From Falsirhodobacter flavus (GTDB lineage: Bacteria > Pseudomonadota > Alphaproteobacteria > Rhodobacterales > Rhodobacteraceae): a stretch of DNA of 64,000 nt. The first letter of the stretch is position 1. Every line of letters begins with the position of its first letter. Made by a program: the position numbers and the translations under genes. The notes beneath the pieces were generated by a model. It was not told the DNA's origin. It worked only from the letters and a program-made list of their open reading frames with translations, and ran no database searches. Below, in pieces: positions 1-7,115 of this stretch. Where the stretch lies: contig JARWBI010000001.1 of NCBI GenBank assembly GCA_029846755.1, positions 744,001 through 808,000 of the forward strand. The letters are read 5' to 3'.

Positions 1-357
1 ATGGGCGCGACGATCCGGGGGCCGGCGAGGCTTCGCCTGACCCCGGACCAGCACAGCCGTCGCAGTGCCATCCTTGGCAAGGCCAAGCGCAGTGGTCTGT
101 ATGATCTCGACGGGGATGGTGAAATCACCCTCAAGCACGGTGAGACGCTGGGGATTGACGATGCCCGGCGGCTGAACCGCTCGCTGTTCGAGGAAGTCGA
201 GACCGAGGAGCAGGCAGCTGCGCGGCTGAGAGCCGAGGAAGAGGCAGAAGCCGCGCGTAAACAGGCGATCATCGCTGGCGGTACGGGTGGGCAGGGCGGA
301 CCTGTGGGTGGTGATGGGCAGGGCGGGCCAGTGGCCACCGGCGGGCTCGGCGTATGA
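1..357 (+). CDS. Phage hypothetical protein with EF-hand-like loop
   Basis: A 118-residue protein in the head-tail joining region, not recognised as a named family. Residues about 36-47 read DLDGDGEIT, close to a calcium-binding EF-hand or dockerin loop, but the twelfth loop position is not acidic. An alanine/glutamate-rich helix follows (about 66-90), and the tail is a glycine-rich repeat (GGxGGQGGPVGG). It sits where lambda-like phages keep small head completion proteins. The start codon is the first base of the window, so a longer upstream start cannot be excluded. Its stop overlaps the next gene by 4 bases. Confidence 0.6.
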   Translation: MGATIRGPARLRLTPDQHSRRSAILGKAKRSGLYDLDGDGEITLKHGETLGIDDARRLNRSLFEEVETEEQAAARLRAEEEAEAARKQAIIAGGTGGQGGPVGGDGQGGPVATGGLGV

Positions 358-665
358 TCGACTTTGCCGCCGACACCGCCGCCATCTTCGCGGGACCGTT
401 GGCGGCACCTGTCCTCTACCTGCCCAAGGTGGGGGAGGTCCTGCACATCAGGGCGATTGTCACCGCTCCGGACGATACCATCAGCTTCGGATCGTCCACG
501 GTTTCCGCTGCAACCACGGTGTTCATGATCCAGACGGCGGATCTGGCAAATCCGGCAGCTGAAGACCGAATTCGCCACAACGACGTGGAATACGTGGTTC
601 AGGGCGTTCCTCGTCGTGACAGCCGCCGGCTGCGCTGGATGATCAACACAAGGCCAGCCCGATGA
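354..665 (+). CDS. Head-tail joining protein (gpFII-like)
   Basis: A 103-residue protein overlapping its upstream neighbour by ATGA. Size, position just before a DUF6441 minor tail protein and the motif VEYVVQGVPRRDSRRL resemble the lambda gpFII / phage head-tail adaptor family, which closes the filled head and docks the tail. The family call rests on context and overall beta-rich character rather than an alignment. Its stop overlaps the next start (ATGA at 662). Confidence 0.6.
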   Translation: MIDFAADTAAIFAGPLAAPVLYLPKVGEVLHIRAIVTAPDDTISFGSSTVSAATTVFMIQTADLANPAAEDRIRHNDVEYVVQGVPRRDSRRLRWMINTRPAR

Positions 666-1291
666 GAGTGCGGGCGTTTTTCGGCGCGGATCTCGAGGCT
701 CTCCTGGCACAGGAATATGCGGCGGGCGAACGCGCGGTCACCACGGCCATGCGCGGGGCGCAGGAAAAGCTCAAGGCTAACTGGCGGGGACAGGTGACAA
801 GCGCCGGGTTGACCCAGCGGCTAGCCAATACCGTGCGCGGGGCGACATACCCGAAGGGCACCGTCAGCATGAATGCTGCCTCCCTGGTATTTACCCGCGC
901 ACCGAAGATTTTGGCTGCCCATGAGACCGGGCCGGTGATCCGTTCGAACGACGGGTTTTGGCTGGCGATCCCCACCTCTGCCGCAGGTAACGGCAGGAGG
1001 GGGAGGAAGCTGACCCCGGGGGAGTGGGAAGCCCGCACCGGCCGTCGTTTGCGGTTCGTTTATCACGGTGGGCGAATTGCCTATCTGGTCGCGGACGATG
1101 TCCGCCTGTCGAAGCGTGGCGTCGCCGGCAGGGCTCGCGCGCGGCAAGGCCGCGTCGGGCAGCCGTCCATCGTCGTGTTCACCCTGCTGCCGCAGGTTCG
1201 TCTGAAAAAGAAGCTGAGCCTGATGGCTGCCGCCGACCAGGTTGCGACGCAGATCCCAGCCGATATCGCCGCCGCATGGCCGGAGACATGA
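662..1291 (+). CDS. DUF6441 family minor tail protein (gpZ-like)
   Basis: A 209-residue protein that looks like the DUF6441 family of alphaproteobacterial phages, thought to correspond to minor tail protein Z involved in tail completion. It has a basic helical N-terminus (KLKANWRGQV), a conserved HETG stretch near residue 87, and a basic loop (GNGRRGRKLTPGEWEARTGRRL). It is translationally coupled on both sides by ATGA overlaps. No catalytic motif is evident, consistent with a structural role. Confidence 0.65.
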   Translation: MRVRAFFGADLEALLAQEYAAGERAVTTAMRGAQEKLKANWRGQVTSAGLTQRLANTVRGATYPKGTVSMNAASLVFTRAPKILAAHETGPVIRSNDGFWLAIPTSAAGNGRRGRKLTPGEWEARTGRRLRFVYHGGRIAYLVADDVRLSKRGVAGRARARQGRVGQPSIVVFTLLPQVRLKKKLSLMAAADQVATQIPADIAAAWPET

Positions 1292-1710
1292 TGCCCAGCA
1301 CCGCTGAGACGGCCCTTCAAGCGCTTTACTCGCGCCTGTCCCTAATCCCGGTTCTGGTAATGCGTAACGAGGCTCTCGGGTTCGATGTGCCCGCCACGGG
1401 CGCTTTGAACCTGCGCGACGGCGATCCGGGCGAGCCAGACGTGACCTTGTCGCCGCTGCGCTACCATTTCGAGCATCTCGCAGAGTTGGAGGTGTTCGCC
1501 GAAGGGCCGGACGCCGATGACATCTTCGACGCCCTGAAAATCTCGGTCGGGGAGGCGCTGCTGGCAGACCGCACGCTGGGTGGCACGGTTGACTGGCTGG
1601 AAACGGCAGCTCCGGCACCGGAGGACCTTCCCATCCTGGGCGCCGATACGGTCAAGGCAGCGGTCATCCCGATCCGTCTCTTCTACGTCACCCCTGACCC
1701 ACTGATCTGA
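1288..1710 (+). CDS. Tail terminator-like protein (gpU-like)
   Basis: A 140-residue protein. The start at 1288 is chosen because ATG overlaps the preceding stop (ATGA); the open frame extends upstream only as an antiparallel artefact. Acidic, with FEHLAELEVFAEGPDADDIFDAL and a C-terminal IRLFYVTPDPL, typical of small phage tail terminator proteins that cap the tail tube before it joins the head. The position immediately before the tail tube gene matches gene U in lambda order. Assignment is by position and size. Confidence 0.6.
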   Translation: MMPSTAETALQALYSRLSLIPVLVMRNEALGFDVPATGALNLRDGDPGEPDVTLSPLRYHFEHLAELEVFAEGPDADDIFDALKISVGEALLADRTLGGTVDWLETAAPAPEDLPILGADTVKAAVIPIRLFYVTPDPLI

Positions 1711-1722
1711 AAGGAGCCCGTA

Positions 1723-2661
1723 ATGGCCCGCCAACAAGGTGCGCAGTCGCAGCTCGCGGTCGCGTTCGAATCGAATTACGGCGTCAGCCCGGCCTCGGGC
1801 TTCTCGCGCATGCCCTTCGCCAGCACGACGCTTGGGGCCGCGCAACCTCTGCTGGCCAATGAACTGCTCGGCTATGGTCGGGACCCCCTCGCGCCGCAGC
1901 GCGATGCGATCAGCGTGGATGGCGAGATCGTTGTTCCGATCGACGTGAACAGCTTCGGGTTCTGGCTGAAGGGCGCGTTCGGCAATCCGGCATCAACCGG
2001 CACGGGAACTGTTCAGCATGTCTTCACCTCCGGAGCGGAGGTTCTGCCCTCGCTCTCGATCGAAGTGCAGCAGCCGCGCGTTCCGTACTTTGCGATGTCG
2101 AAAGGCGCCATGGTGAACATGCTGTCCTGGACGATGCAGCGGTCCGGGCTCTTGACCGCGCGGGTGGGCCTGATCGCGCAGGATGAAACGAGCGGCGAGG
2201 CATCGGCGGCTGGTACGCTCGACGATATCGAGATCAAGCGCTTCGGTCATTTCAACGGGTCGATCCGTCGCAATGGCGCGGTGCTCGGGAACGTCGTGTC
2301 TGCCGAGATCACCTATTCGAACAACCTCGACCCCGTCGAGGTGATCCGTGGTGATGGCCTGATCGCCGGGGCGGACCCCTCCATCGCACAGCTGTCTGGC
2401 CGCATCACCGTCCGCTTCGACAACCGCATACTGATGGATCAGGCGCGTGATGGCGAACCATGCGCGTTCGAGTTTGGATACGAACTGGCCACAGGCGAGG
2501 CTTTGACCGTTTCCGTGCCCGCCGCGCACCTGCCGCGCGCGAAGGCCCCGGTGGAAGGGCCGGCGGGCGTGCAGGTCAGCTTCGACTGGCAGGCATCGCA
2601 GACGCTGAACGGCGATCCGATGATCCAAGTCCGCCTTGTCAACGAAAGGGCTTCCTACTGA
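1723..2661 (+). CDS. Major tail tube protein
   Basis: A 312-residue structural protein preceded by a strong Shine-Dalgarno AAAGGAG at 1710-1716. The N-terminal part (GVSPASGFSRMPFASTTLG) and repeated beta-strand pattern fit the phage tail tube family, which polymerises into the tube through which DNA is ejected. The C-terminal section from about residue 235 (VRFDNRILMDQARDGEPCAF) may be the Ig-like decoration often seen in this family. It directly precedes the G/GT chaperones, as in lambda (V then G). Confidence 0.75.
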   Translation: MARQQGAQSQLAVAFESNYGVSPASGFSRMPFASTTLGAAQPLLANELLGYGRDPLAPQRDAISVDGEIVVPIDVNSFGFWLKGAFGNPASTGTGTVQHVFTSGAEVLPSLSIEVQQPRVPYFAMSKGAMVNMLSWTMQRSGLLTARVGLIAQDETSGEASAAGTLDDIEIKRFGHFNGSIRRNGAVLGNVVSAEITYSNNLDPVEVIRGDGLIAGADPSIAQLSGRITVRFDNRILMDQARDGEPCAFEFGYELATGEALTVSVPAAHLPRAKAPVEGPAGVQVSFDWQASQTLNGDPMIQVRLVNERASY

Positions 2662-3116
2662 TGCTGCGCCTCAATCTCTCACGCGGTCCGGCTTGGCTCG
2701 ACCTTCGGCACGGGGTCAGGGTCGAGGTTCTGCCGCTCAACACCGAGATGCGGATGCGCGCCTCGAGGGCGATCACCGGCCCCGACGGCACGATGGAGCC
2801 GGACAGCGTTTTGCGCGATGTGGCCTATACGAAGGCCATCGCGCGTTCTGCCATCATCGCATGGGAAGGCGTGGGCGACGAAAGCGGGCAGATCGCGCCC
2901 CTGTCTCCCGACGGCGTCGATGCGCTTCTCGACATCTATGACTTCTACCACGAATTCCACGCCAAGTACGTCATCCCCGGCATTCTGGTGGAATCCGAGG
3001 GAAACGGCTCAGCGCCCTTGCCGAATGGCACTTCGGAGAGGGCGAAAGCTACTGCAACGCGTGCGAAACCCCGTGCGCGCAGTGCCCGAAAGTCGTCAAC
3101 GCCCCCCAAACCGTAG
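2661..3116 (+). CDS. Tail assembly chaperone G
   Basis: A 151-residue protein. The start at 2661 overlaps the tail tube stop (TGATG). In lambda-like phages the G protein coats the tape measure during tail assembly and is made in excess over the frameshifted GT form. The conserved part runs to about residue 115 (YDFYHEFHAKYVIPGILV). Beyond the slip site the unshifted tail is a low-complexity basic stretch (RAKATATRAKPRARSARK), as expected of sequence translated only in the unshifted product. The shifted product is given separately. Confidence 0.85.
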   Translation: MLRLNLSRGPAWLDLRHGVRVEVLPLNTEMRMRASRAITGPDGTMEPDSVLRDVAYTKAIARSAIIAWEGVGDESGQIAPLSPDGVDALLDIYDFYHEFHAKYVIPGILVESEGNGSAPLPNGTSERAKATATRAKPRARSARKSSTPPKP

Positions 3117-3340
3117 AGGGCCATCAGGTCTGGGATCTGGCCTTGAAAATGGGCCATCAGCTTCGGGTCATGTCGGGCGGCATGGGCGCCCCGGCCGTGA
3201 TCGGCTTCGACATGACCGCTGCCTTTGCCCTCGCAAGGGGGCTCGGCATTTCCGCCGCCGCCGTCGCGCAGTTGCTTCCGATCGTGGAGGCGGCCGCAAT
3301 CCCCGCAATGAACTCCAGGATGCGTCCCGAAGATGGCTGA
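2661..3340 (+). CDS. Tail assembly chaperone GT (via -1 frameshift at 3005)
   Basis: Joining 2661-3005 to 3005-3340 gives 226 residues. The T part has no credible start of its own before residue position 3143, yet reads as real protein from the slip site: EWHFGEGE, then four cysteines (C132, C135, C139, C142; C-x2-C-x3-C-x2-C, zinc-ribbon-like), then LKMGHQLRVMSGGMGAPAV and GFDMTAAFALARGLG, resembling DUF1799-type phage tail chaperones. GT recruits tail tube protein to the tape measure scaffold in lambda. The end overlaps the tape measure start at 3333. Confidence 0.82.
2999..3005 (+). promoter_or_regulatory. Programmed -1 frameshift slippery site G GGA AAC
   Basis: The heptamer fits the X XXY YYZ rule in the G reading frame (codons GGA, AAC). 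The -1 frame is open from 2942 to 3340 and encodes protein-like sequence that starts well before any methionine. Lambda uses GGGAAAG at the same gene junction, a precedent known from the literature. A stimulatory structure downstream was not resolved by eye. Confidence 0.85.
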
Positions 3341-5495
3341 GAAGAAAGTCTCCGTTCGCCTCGTCGCCGAGGGTGGGCAACAGGTCCGCGCCGAATTCGC
3401 GGGGATGGGGCGCGACGGACAGCAGGCTTTCCAGAAGATCGATGCGGGGCAGAAGACCGCTGCGGCCAGCGCGCAGGTGTTCGCCGCCGCGCTGGACGCG
3501 GAGGAGGCCCAGTTTCGGCAGCTTCGGGCAAGCCTTGACCCTGCCTACGCATCGATGCAGCGCTATGAGGATGTCCAGCAGCGGGTGACGATGGCCGTTC
3601 GGGCTGGGATCACGACGCAGGCCGAGGCGAACCGTATCCTCGCTATGGCGCAGACACGATACCTGTCTGCGGGGGCGGATGGCATGGCGCGATATGGGCA
3701 GGCCGCGACGAATGCCAGCTTTCAGGTGCAGGATTTCGCCGTGCAGGTCGCCTCTGGACAGTCGGCGATGATGGCCTTTGCGCAGCAGGCGCCGCAACTC
3801 ATGGGCGCGTTCGGCATGACTGGAAAGATTGCGCTCTACGGCTCCCTGATTGGGACGGCCATTGCGCTGACGGCCGCGATCGCGCCGGTGTTCTTCAAGG
3901 CCGGGGAAGAGGCAAAGAGCGCAGAAGACAAGATTTCGGATCTTGGCGACGCCGTTGATACCTTCTCGGACATCTCGGCTCGCGCGGGTGCGCCGATCGA
4001 TGAGTTGATCGACAAATACGGATCGCTCGCCGCCCAGGCGCGCGACGCGCTTGAAGCGCAGCGCGAATACCAGCAGGGCATTGCCATGGATGCGCTGCGG
4101 ACCGCGCTGACCCCAAGCATCGGCGATAGCCGGTTTGATGTGACCAATGATCTGAAGCTGATCGAGGGCGACGGGATCCGTGCGGCGCAGGCATTGGACC
4201 GGCTTCGCATCCAGTTCGAGCTCAATGATGATCAGGCGCGCTCGCTGTCGGACGCGTTCGCCTTGGTCCAGAGTTCTACGGGGATTGCTGATCAAACGCG
4301 GGCTGCGTCGGAACTGGCCGGGCTGCTGTTGGAAATCTACGGCACGGCCGACGCCATGCCGGAGGCGTTCCAGCAGGTGTACAACCAGATCAACGAAGCG
4401 GTGCCGAAAGGGGCAGAGTTCGCAGCGACGATCGAAAAGACCGAATGGACCCTTTGGAAGATCGTTGATGCGGCCAGCAATATTCCGGGTTGGTTCACGG
4501 ATGCTGACGGCGCCGCGCAGGGTCTTCTTGGGACCGTGACAGACGCCGCGCGGAAGATGTGGGAAATGGCGCGTGCGAAGGCGGCGATCGAAGGTGACGC
4601 TGCGGGCAATGAGACGCCCTTCGGTCCTGGAAGTCGCGCACGAAGCCCGGCGCAGAGACCCTCATTCGAGGCGACGGAACGGTGGGAACTCGGTCCCGTC
4701 GCAACCAACCGGGGGCGCGGCGGCAAAAGCGAGAGTGAGCGGGCCGCAGACCGCATCCAGCAGCAACGCGAACGGGCCATTCAGTCCCTCTATCAGAGCA
4801 CTCGGACACCAGAGGAGACCTATAGAGAGACGGTCGCGGAACTGAATGACCTTTTGAACGAGGGTTTCTTTACCGAGGCCGTGGGTGGCGCGGAGACCTA
4901 TGAGCGCGCCATGCAAGCCGCGAAAAAGACGATGGATGATGCCGCCAGAAGCTCGAACAAGATGGGCGAGACGATTGCTCAAGACTTCCGCAACATGGTG
5001 ATCGACGCCAAGAATGCCGGGGACCACCTGGTGAACATGGTCACGGGGATCTTCACACAAGTGCTGAACAATATGATGGCTGGTCCGACGCGGGTGCTTG
5101 GGGACGCTGCCTCGCAATTCATCACCGGGCTACTGCCCGGCTTCAGCATTGGCGGCGGGCCGGCGGTGAACACCCCGACATCTGCGGTGGGCACGGGTGC
5201 GATCTATGACGGCGGTGGATATACGGGCAATCGCCCTCGCACCGGCGGTCTGGACGGTCGCGGCGGCTTCTGGGCTGTCATGCATCCGCAAGAGCGGATC
5301 TATGATGAAAGCAAGGGGCAGAAGGCGGCGCCAGCTGCCTCGCGCTTCATCGTAGAGGCGGCGCCTAATCCGTATTTCGATGTGAGGGTGCGCGAGCTCT
5401 CGACGGCGGGCGATATTCGCGCTGCCCGGATCCAGCAGCGATATGCGCCAGCGCAGAATGCGGACAGTATGCGCAGAGGGCTGTCTGGCCGATGA
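3333..5495 (+). CDS. Tail length tape measure protein
   Basis: A 720-residue protein whose length sets tail length. The N-terminus is alpha-helical and charged. The block FQVQDFAVQVASGQSAMMAF near residues 130-150 is typical of lambda H-like tape measures and is followed by a hydrophobic segment (IALYGSLIGTAIALTAAIAP, about 165-185) that probably inserts in the host membrane. A long coiled-coil part rich in Arg/Glu/Gln lies at about 465-560, and a glycine-rich C-terminus contains GGFWAVMHPQERIYD. The start overlaps the end of GT by 8 bases. Confidence 0.9.
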   Translation: MAEKKVSVRLVAEGGQQVRAEFAGMGRDGQQAFQKIDAGQKTAAASAQVFAAALDAEEAQFRQLRASLDPAYASMQRYEDVQQRVTMAVRAGITTQAEANRILAMAQTRYLSAGADGMARYGQAATNASFQVQDFAVQVASGQSAMMAFAQQAPQLMGAFGMTGKIALYGSLIGTAIALTAAIAPVFFKAGEEAKSAEDKISDLGDAVDTFSDISARAGAPIDELIDKYGSLAAQARDALEAQREYQQGIAMDALRTALTPSIGDSRFDVTNDLKLIEGDGIRAAQALDRLRIQFELNDDQARSLSDAFALVQSSTGIADQTRAASELAGLLLEIYGTADAMPEAFQQVYNQINEAVPKGAEFAATIEKTEWTLWKIVDAASNIPGWFTDADGAAQGLLGTVTDAARKMWEMARAKAAIEGDAAGNETPFGPGSRARSPAQRPSFEATERWELGPVATNRGRGGKSESERAADRIQQQRERAIQSLYQSTRTPEETYRETVAELNDLLNEGFFTEAVGGAETYERAMQAAKKTMDDAARSSNKMGETIAQDFRNMVIDAKNAGDHLVNMVTGIFTQVLNNMMAGPTRVLGDAASQFITGLLPGFSIGGGPAVNTPTSAVGTGAIYDGGGYTGNRPRTGGLDGRGGFWAVMHPQERIYDESKGQKAAPAASRFIVEAAPNPYFDVRVRELSTAGDIRAARIQQRYAPAQNADSMRRGLSGR

Positions 5496-6136
5496 ACACG
5501 ATCATCAAAATCCCCCATGGGGTGATGCGGGTTCTGACCTGCAACTGGCAGATCGACTGGCGAACCCAATCGGCGGGGATGTCCACCGATGGTGGCGAGC
5601 AGATTTTCGGCATGGGCTTCCCGCGCTGGATTGGATCGCCCACCGTGTCCCTGCGCGGGGATACCGTTCGATTATGGCGGGCCACGCGTGCTCGGGCACG
5701 AGGGCGGATGAATGTCTATCGCGTCCCGCTAATCGACCGCGATGATATACGCGATGCCTATGGCCAGACGGATTATGCCGGTCGCGCGCTTGATGGCGCC
5801 TTCGGCGATGGACCCGTGGCGACTCTGGCTGCCGCCGCGGCCGCCGGCGCGACGGAGATCGTTGTGACAGAGCAGTTCTATCCTGCCTTGGTCGGCGCAT
5901 TCGTGAGCATCGCGGATTGGCCGTATATCGTCGTCGATCGCGTGCGCGAAGGCCAGAATTGGCGGCTGACGATCGAAATGCCCCTTCGCCGTGGGGCAGC
6001 GGCGGGTGCTGTTGTGAACCTGCGCGCACATGGGCTTTTCCGGGCTTCGGATGACCTGATGGGAAACCCGGAGATCGCGGCGAACGGGTTTTCACGCCCC
6101 GAACTGTCTTTTGAGGAATGGATCACTCGGCCATGA
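5492..6136 (+). CDS. Phage tail protein, distal tail region, unknown
   Basis: A 214-residue protein coupled to the tape measure stop (ATGA). No family recognised with certainty. Position immediately after the tape measure is that of distal tail or M-like minor tail proteins in lambda order. It is rich in tryptophan and beta-prone segments (TCNWQIDWRT, FGMGFPRWIGSP), with an alanine-rich stretch around residues 110-120. It is likely a baseplate ring component. Function is inferred from position only. Confidence 0.6.
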   Translation: MNTIIKIPHGVMRVLTCNWQIDWRTQSAGMSTDGGEQIFGMGFPRWIGSPTVSLRGDTVRLWRATRARARGRMNVYRVPLIDRDDIRDAYGQTDYAGRALDGAFGDGPVATLAAAAAAGATEIVVTEQFYPALVGAFVSIADWPYIVVDRVREGQNWRLTIEMPLRRGAAAGAVVNLRAHGLFRASDDLMGNPEIAANGFSRPELSFEEWITRP

Positions 6137-6702
6137 TTGACGCTCGCGCCGAAGTCCTTGCCGTGCTGCACCTCGTCGAGGTCACCACGACCGAAGGTCC
6201 GTTCCGCTTCATGTTGGGGCAGGACGGAATATTCACCGATGTGAATGGGCAAGAATGGGCAGGATCGACCATCCTTTCTGGCAGCGACGATGAATTTATG
6301 ATCGGCGATATCGCCCCGCGCGGTAGCCTGACCATGACGTGGTTGCAGGATCCGTCGATGCCGGATGTGGTGGCTGAACTGAAAGCGAAGGGATTCGCCT
6401 ATATCTACGGCCTGTCACTTCGGTTTTTTGTACAACCCATTGCCTCGGCCGAGGAAGTGTATGCGCCCGTTGCTCAGCCGGTGCATTACCTGACCCGCCA
6501 GCAGGTGGGCTTAAGCTTTGCGGCCGAGGGCCCTTCGCAGAGGTCGATCACGCTGGACTATGAAAGCGTGGGGCAGGGCCGGAACCACCAACGCCGCATG
6601 GCCCTCAACACCACCGACCACTCCCGACTGATCGGAAGGCAGAATCCAAGCCTTCAGTTCATGCCGCAGGAATATCAGAACCAAGAGCCGCTGATCGGAT
6701 GA
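6133..6702 (+). CDS. Phage minor tail protein (gpL-like position), unknown
   Basis: About 189 residues from the ATG at 6133, which overlaps the upstream stop; an alternative ATG lies at 6118. The beta-rich start (VLHLVEVTTTEGPFRFMLGQDG) and the conserved-looking segment DYESVGQGRNHQRRMALNTTDHSR suggest a minor tail or tip-assembly protein; in lambda this slot is gpL. The C-terminus is hydrophilic. No cysteine cluster typical of the gpL iron-sulphur domain is seen, so the equivalence is positional. Confidence 0.55.
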   Translation: MIDARAEVLAVLHLVEVTTTEGPFRFMLGQDGIFTDVNGQEWAGSTILSGSDDEFMIGDIAPRGSLTMTWLQDPSMPDVVAELKAKGFAYIYGLSLRFFVQPIASAEEVYAPVAQPVHYLTRQQVGLSFAAEGPSQRSITLDYESVGQGRNHQRRMALNTTDHSRLIGRQNPSLQFMPQEYQNQEPLIG

Positions 6703-7115
6703 CGCCCCTGTATCTGGAACTGAATCGCTGGCGGGTCACCCCGTGGGCTTGGGGACGCATGGACTGCATGATGGCCGTATCTGACTGGGCGGTTGTCTGC
6801 GGATGGCCGGATCCGGCAGCAGACGTACGTCTCACTTATCATGATCGTTCATCGTGTCAGCGAGAGACAGGTTTTTTGCGCGATCCATTGGCGATCACGG
6901 CGCGATGCTTTCAGAGGGTGGCCGGTATGCCCGTCGTGGACCGCCCCTTGGAGGGTGATATCGGTCTGCTGCACCTGGGCCAATACGAGTGTGTTGGCGC
7001 CGTTTGGACTGACGCTTACGGTTGGACTGCAAAAGGCGAAGGGGGTGTTTCTCATTTCCGCCCGGCTGCTATTCCCAAAGTGATACGCATTTGGGGGGTC
7101 GGCTATGCGGCCTAG
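6699..7115 (+). CDS. DUF6950 family protein (NlpC/P60-like)
   Basis: A 138-residue protein overlapping its neighbours at both ends (ATGA at 6699; 11 bases with the next gene). WAWGRMDCMMAVSDWAVVCGWPDP matches the pattern of DUF6950 proteins, phage relatives of NlpC/P60 peptidases placed between minor tail and tip genes like lambda gpK. The Asp-Cys at residues 22-23 could be the catalytic Cys. A candidate partner His lies in YDH or LLHLG, but the triad is not certain. Probable role is local peptidoglycan cleavage or tip assembly. Confidence 0.65.
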   Translation: MTPLYLELNRWRVTPWAWGRMDCMMAVSDWAVVCGWPDPAADVRLTYHDRSSCQRETGFLRDPLAITARCFQRVAGMPVVDRPLEGDIGLLHLGQYECVGAVWTDAYGWTAKGEGGVSHFRPAAIPKVIRIWGVGYAA

